Below are positions 5,169-8,745 of a DNA stretch of 8,745 nt, in pieces (the stretch's first letter is position 1; every line of letters starts with the position of its first letter). The stretch is from positions 1 through 8,745 of the forward strand of contig JAKSBM010000746.1 of assembly GCA_022361135.1 (NCBI GenBank), read 5' to 3'. Origin of the DNA: Desulfobacterales bacterium (lineage in GTDB: Bacteria; Desulfobacterota; Desulfobacteria; Desulfobacterales; Desulfobacteraceae). The position numbers and the translations under genes are program-made. Below the pieces are notes generated by a model. It was not told the origin of the DNA. It did not search any database and was given only the letters and a program-made list of their open reading frames with translations.

Positions 5169-7220
5169 ATGTTCAAGAATTTGAGATTAACCTACAAACT
5201 CATGATTTCCATTGGAAGCGTTGTATTGTTTGCTTTTGTATTGACCGTTGGAATCATCACCGTGAAACAGGCCGAAATGGCCCGAACAAAGGCAGAAAAG
5301 GAATTGTTGCTCCTTTCCCGTCATTATGGACAGCAGGTTCGTTCTAGCCTAGGAGAAGCATATGACGTGGCCAGATCCCTGGCCTATTCCGTATCAAGCA
5401 TGAAACGGAATAATGAAATCGCCCCCCGGGAAAGTATCATTGCCGGGATGGAAGGACTTTTGAGAAACAACCCCAACTTTTTCGGCGTATGGATGGGGTG
5501 GGAGCCCAATGCCATAGACGGCCAGGACAGCCAGTATGCCGGGGAAAAGACAGCCCATAAACCCTCGGGACAATTTGTCCCCTATTGGAATGTTTCCGGT
5601 GGAATCCACATCAATCCCCTGGGCAATCTGAACAAGCCCTGGTACATGAACCCCCGGGACACCAAAAAAGAAACCATCCCCGAACCGGGTGTATATAATG
5701 TAAACGGCAGGGATTCCCTCCTCCTCAGCGTCTGTGTGCCCATTGTGGTCAATGGAAAAGGGCTGGGGGTTGCCGGGGTTGATTTCACCATTGACCACAT
5801 CGCGAAAATGGCGGCTGCGATCAAGCCCTATGGAAACGGATACGCAGCCGTACTTACCGCAGGGGGAATGGTGGCAGCCCATCCGGATTCCAGCCTCATC
5901 GGTAAATCCCTGGACGGTGAATATCCGGAAGAAGTTATTCGAAAAATCCAGGCCAATGAAACCGTAATCCATGAATTTTCATCCAAGGCCCTCAAGGGTG
6001 ATGCCATGCTGGCTGCGGTTCCCTTTGACGTGGGAAATACCGGTAAAAAAGGCTACCTGCTGGTGGCCGCCCCCATGGACCGGATCATGGCCGATGTTTA
6101 CAAAATGCGGAACATGAGTATCTGGATTGCCCTGGTCTGCCTTGTGATCCTCATGGCCTTGATTTTCTGGGTTTCCGGCAGATTGATCATCCGTCCCATC
6201 AATGCGGTTGTCCTGGGACTGAAGGATATATCCCAAGGAGAAGGGGATCTGACCCAGCGACTGGAGGTCAATTCAAAGGATGAATTGGGACGGCTGGCCT
6301 TGATCTTCAACCAGTTCATTGAAAAACTCCAGGTCATGATCAAGGATATCCAGCAAGGCGTTGTCACCCTGTCCGCCTCTTCCACCCAATTGTCCGGTAT
6401 TTCCCAAACCATGTCCCATGGTGCGGAGCAGACCTCAAGTAAAACCGACACAGTGGCCTCTTCGGCCGAAGAAATGACCTCCAGCATGAATTCGGTTTCC
6501 GCTGCCATGGAACAATCCAGCACCAATGCCAATGCCGTGGCCACGGCTGCGGAGCAGATGAATGCCACCATCAATGAAATTGCACAGAATGCGGAAACGG
6601 CCCGGAGCATTTCAGAGGATGCCGTGACCAAGGTAACCGGCTCCACCCAGCAAATGGCCGGATTGGGGGATGCCGCCACCTCCATCGGTAAGGTGGTGGG
6701 CACCATCACCGACATTTCCGAACAGGTTAACCTCCTTTCCCTCAATGCCACCATTGAAGCGGCAAGGGCCGGAGAGGCAGGTAAGGGCTTTGCCGTAGTT
6801 GCCAATGAAATCAAAGATTTGGCAGGGCAAACTTCGGATGCTTCCCTGGATATTAAAAATGAAATCGACAATATCCAGAAAAACGTATCCACCACCCTGG
6901 CCGGAATTTCCGAAATCAGCAACGTCATCAACCAGATAGACGACATCGTTTCCGGAATCGCCACGGCGGTTGAGGAACAATCCGCTGCCACCAAGGAAAT
7001 CGCCACCAATATCAACCAGGCATCCATCGGAATCCAGGATGTGAACGAAAATGTAACCCAGAGTTCCATTGTGGCCGGGGAGATCACCGAAGAAATTAGT
7101 GAAGTCAGCCGCTCTTCCAGTGAAATGGCCGACCAGAGCCAGCAGGTTCAGACCTCGTCCACCGACCTTTCCGAGTTGGCAGATGAATTGAATACCCTGG
7201 TTTCCAAATTCAAGGTATGA
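5169..7220 (+). CDS. Methyl-accepting chemotaxis protein with periplasmic double-Cache domain
   Basis: A 683-residue transmembrane chemoreceptor. Order: TM1 about 11-31; periplasmic dCache_1-type domain about 40-305 (WMGWEPNAIDG at 108-118, PWY at 157-159, VAGVDFTIDH at 201-210); TM2 about 317-337; HAMP about 338-390, with RPI and a DELGRL segment; then a long coiled-coil signalling domain. The hairpin tip EQVNLLSLNATIEAARAGEAGKG (518-540) is the conserved CheA/CheW contact region. Glu/Gln-rich segments such as SSAEEM and TAAEQM are likely methylation sites. Membrane-distal Cache binding of a small molecule should control CheA activity and thus swimming. The ligand is unknown; the amino-acid-type Cache motif RxWY reads KPWY here, so amino acid binding is not assured. 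The C-terminus (LVSKFKV) lacks an NWETF-like CheR/CheB tether. It is divergent from the diguanylate cyclase gene and followed by a strong terminator. Confidence 0.95.
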   Translation: MFKNLRLTYKLMISIGSVVLFAFVLTVGIITVKQAEMARTKAEKELLLLSRHYGQQVRSSLGEAYDVARSLAYSVSSMKRNNEIAPRESIIAGMEGLLRNNPNFFGVWMGWEPNAIDGQDSQYAGEKTAHKPSGQFVPYWNVSGGIHINPLGNLNKPWYMNPRDTKKETIPEPGVYNVNGRDSLLLSVCVPIVVNGKGLGVAGVDFTIDHIAKMAAAIKPYGNGYAAVLTAGGMVAAHPDSSLIGKSLDGEYPEEVIRKIQANETVIHEFSSKALKGDAMLAAVPFDVGNTGKKGYLLVAAPMDRIMADVYKMRNMSIWIALVCLVILMALIFWVSGRLIIRPINAVVLGLKDISQGEGDLTQRLEVNSKDELGRLALIFNQFIEKLQVMIKDIQQGVVTLSASSTQLSGISQTMSHGAEQTSSKTDTVASSAEEMTSSMNSVSAAMEQSSTNANAVATAAEQMNATINEIAQNAETARSISEDAVTKVTGSTQQMAGLGDAATSIGKVVGTITDISEQVNLLSLNATIEAARAGEAGKGFAVVANEIKDLAGQTSDASLDIKNEIDNIQKNVSTTLAGISEISNVINQIDDIVSGIATAVEEQSAATKEIATNINQASIGIQDVNENVTQSSIVAGEITEEISEVSRSSSEMADQSQQVQTSSTDLSELADELNTLVSKFKV

Positions 7221-7225
7221 TCCGA

Positions 7226-7296
7226 ATCATTTAAATAATGATGAAAAACGCAAATGGCCTGCTCAAAATTGAGCAGGCCATTTGTATTTAAATGAT
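7226..7296. repeat. Nested inverted repeat around the terminator
   Basis: ATCATTTAAAT (7226-7236) and ATTTAAATGAT (7286-7296) are exact 11-bp reverse complements that enclose the terminator hairpin at 7251-7284. The left arm also overlaps a smaller repeat, ATCATT/AATGAT at 7226-7242. The outer arms are separated from the inner stem by 14 bases on the left and 1 on the right, so the whole could form an extended cruciform or a two-tier hairpin. Confidence 0.6.
7251..7284. terminator. Bidirectional intrinsic terminator between the chemoreceptor and lpd
   Basis: CAAATGGCCTGCTC (7251-7264) pairs perfectly with GAGCAGGCCATTTG (7271-7284), and the AAAATT between them can add two A-T pairs, giving a 14-16 bp stem. 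It begins 30 bases after the chemoreceptor stop and ends 22 bases before the convergent lpd stop. On the minus strand the stem is followed by GCGTTTTTC, a proper U-tract for lpd. On the plus strand the tract is weaker (TATTTAAAT), so it may work best for lpd but can serve both. Confidence 0.88.
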
Positions 7297-7306
7297 GTGT
7301 ATGGGC

Positions 7307-8740
7307 CTATCCGTGCAGGGGCATTCCCGTAACCTTGGAGGCCACCTCGCCCATGATCTCACCCAGGGTGGGATGGGCATGGATGGTATGGGCCACATCC
7401 TTGGCTGTAAGTCCCTTTTCAATGGCCAGGGTGGCTTCGGTGATCAAGTCCGTGGCATGGGGTCCCATGAGCTGAACCCCAAGGACCTTTTGGCTACCGC
7501 TTTCAATGATCATTTTGGCTTCTCCGGCAATCTCGTCAATGGCCTGGGCTTTACCCAGGACACGGAAATTCACCGAGGCGGTCTCCACCTCAAATCCCTG
7601 GTCCTTTGCATCGGCTTCACTCAGCCCCACGGTTCCGATCTCTGGCATGGTGAAGATTCCGCCGGGCACGGCATGGTAGGACATCTTGCTCCCTTGACCC
7701 ATGGCATTTTCGGCAGCCACCAGCCCTTCATGTGAGGCCACATGGGCAAGCATGACCTTCTGGGGCCCCAGAATGTCACCAATGGCATAGACGTTATCCA
7801 CTGCGGTTTTCATGGTTTCATCGGCATCGATCCAACCCGGCCCTTGGGTTTCCAGGCCGATGTTGTCCACACCCAGCTCCTTGGAAAGGGGGGTACGCCC
7901 AATGCATACGGCCATGAGTTCGGAAGAAATGGTATCGGCCTTCAGCTTTTTGGGTTTGGGATTGTCCGTGAAAGGGCTTAGCCCCAGTGAAATACTGACG
8001 CCCTCCCCGTCGGGGGCACAGGATTTCACCACGGTATCGCAGATCACCTTGATCTTTTTCTTTTTCATTTCCCGGAGGAGGAGTTTGGAAATGGCCGCAT
8101 CCACGGAAGGCAGGGGCAGGAGTCGGGACATGGCTTCCACGATGGTCACCTGGGTGCCCAGGGCGGAAAAAATACAGGCAAATTCACACCCGATGACACC
8201 GCCCCCCACAATGGTCAAACTTCTGGGAATTCGATCCAAAGTCAGGATATCATTGGAAGAAAGGACCCGCTCGTGGTCAAAGGGGAAATCCGGAACATCC
8301 ATGGGTTTGGTGCCCGTGGCAATGATGAGCTTATCATAGTCCAGCCCCTTAACCTCACCGGCCCCATTGGTAACTTCCACTTTACCCGGTGCGGCAATGC
8401 GCCCCATGCCCATTTCAACGGCAACCCCCCGGGCTTTGAGCAAACCGTCAATCCCCTTTCTTTGGGAAACCAGAATTTTATCCTTCCTGGCCATGAGGGT
8501 GGGCATGTCCGGGGTGATCTCTCCGGAAATATTGATGCCGAGGCTGCCGGCCTCCTTACATTTCAAGAAAACATCGGCGGAATTTTTCATGATTTTTGAA
8601 GGGATACAGCCCCAGTTCAGGCAGGTTCCCCCCAGGTTTTCCTTTTCCACCAGGGTGACGTCCCCCCCCAGGGCGGCCGCTCTCAGTGCTGCGATGTAAC
8701 CACCGGGTCCTCCGCCGATAACTATTACTTTTACAGACAT
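7307..8740 (-). CDS. lpdA: Dihydrolipoyl dehydrogenase (E3 / L-protein)
   Basis: A complete 477-residue cytoplasmic flavoprotein of the usual family length. It reoxidises protein-bound dihydrolipoamide with NAD+ in 2-oxoacid dehydrogenase complexes or the glycine cleavage system. Visible motifs: FAD-binding GGGPGG (9-14) with Glu32; redox disulfide CLNWGC (Cys40, Cys45); NAD-binding GGGVIG (179-184) with Glu202 at the end of the second strand, which favours NAD over NADP; the second FAD motif YAIGD (318-322); and the C-terminal HAHPTLGE, whose His456 and Glu461 form the catalytic dyad donated across the dimer. The dimerisation domain (about 355-477) is intact. The ATG at 8740 lies 5 bases from the window edge, so its ribosome binding site, promoter and partner genes are not visible and the complex it serves cannot be told. 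Mercuric and glutathione reductases were considered, but the HAHPT motif and overall match favour E3. Confidence 0.94.
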   Translation of the reverse strand: MSVKVIVIGGGPGGYIAALRAAALGGDVTLVEKENLGGTCLNWGCIPSKIMKNSADVFLKCKEAGSLGINISGEITPDMPTLMARKDKILVSQRKGIDGLLKARGVAVEMGMGRIAAPGKVEVTNGAGEVKGLDYDKLIIATGTKPMDVPDFPFDHERVLSSNDILTLDRIPRSLTIVGGGVIGCEFACIFSALGTQVTIVEAMSRLLPLPSVDAAISKLLLREMKKKKIKVICDTVVKSCAPDGEGVSISLGLSPFTDNPKPKKLKADTISSELMAVCIGRTPLSKELGVDNIGLETQGPGWIDADETMKTAVDNVYAIGDILGPQKVMLAHVASHEGLVAAENAMGQGSKMSYHAVPGGIFTMPEIGTVGLSEADAKDQGFEVETASVNFRVLGKAQAIDEIAGEAKMIIESGSQKVLGVQLMGPHATDLITEATLAIEKGLTAKDVAHTIHAHPTLGEIMGEVASKVTGMPLHG

Positions 8741-8745
8741 GTCTC

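Noticed and set aside
5394..5972. 192-codon minus-strand open frame within the chemoreceptor Cache region
   Set aside because: It lies fully antisense to a well-supported gene and has no recognisable domain, so it is a shadow frame.
6098..7087. 329-codon open frame on the minus strand inside the chemoreceptor gene
   Set aside because: It is antisense to the conserved signalling domain, whose Ala/Ser/Glu-rich codons leave the opposite frame open. The predicted protein matches no family I recognise.
1..8745. CRISPR array, tRNA, rRNA, insertion sequence or phage genes
   Set aside because: No regularly spaced repeats, cloverleaf-like sequences, transposase or integrase motifs were seen on either strand.

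Overview
The window looks like ordinary chromosome from a moderate-GC Gram-negative bacterium, most likely an anaerobic Deltaproteobacterium (Desulfobacterota, for example a sulfate reducer). This is inferred from protein style, not from a marker gene: a LivF-type ABC ATPase, a multi-sensor diguanylate cyclase with a bacteriohemerythrin domain, a Cache-type chemoreceptor and a dihydrolipoyl dehydrogenase. I see no mobile element, CRISPR array, tRNA or rRNA.

Layout. Positions 1-206 hold the 3' end of a livF-like gene. After a 72-bp gap on the same strand comes a 278-residue metallo-beta-lactamase-fold hydrolase (279-1115). Its stop codon directly abuts the stop of a very large gene on the opposite strand (1116-4640). 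That 1174-residue protein carries a signal peptide or anchor, an NMT1/THI5-like periplasmic domain, two further substrate-binding-protein-like modules, a transmembrane helix, a GGDEF (GGEEF) cyclase domain with a c-di-GMP inhibitory site, and a C-terminal hemerythrin domain with all seven expected iron ligands. A 528-bp intergenic region (4641-5168), rich in inverted repeats, separates it from a divergent 683-residue methyl-accepting chemotaxis protein (5169-7220). A strong bidirectional hairpin terminator (7251-7284) lies between the chemoreceptor and a convergent complete dihydrolipoyl dehydrogenase gene (7307-8740, minus strand).

How the genes may work together. The divergent cyclase/chemoreceptor pair is the interesting core. 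Both proteins sense through periplasmic ligand-binding domains, and the cyclase adds what looks like a cytoplasmic oxygen or redox sensor. One plausible reading is that external solutes and internal O2 jointly set c-di-GMP (attachment versus motility) while the neighbouring receptor steers swimming. Co-regulation is inferred from the arrangement only. The flanking livF, hydrolase and lpd genes look like unrelated metabolic neighbours.

The best candidate for something undescribed is the domain order of the 1174-residue protein (three periplasmic binding modules, then TM, GGDEF and hemerythrin), together with the structured intergenic region that it shares with the chemoreceptor.
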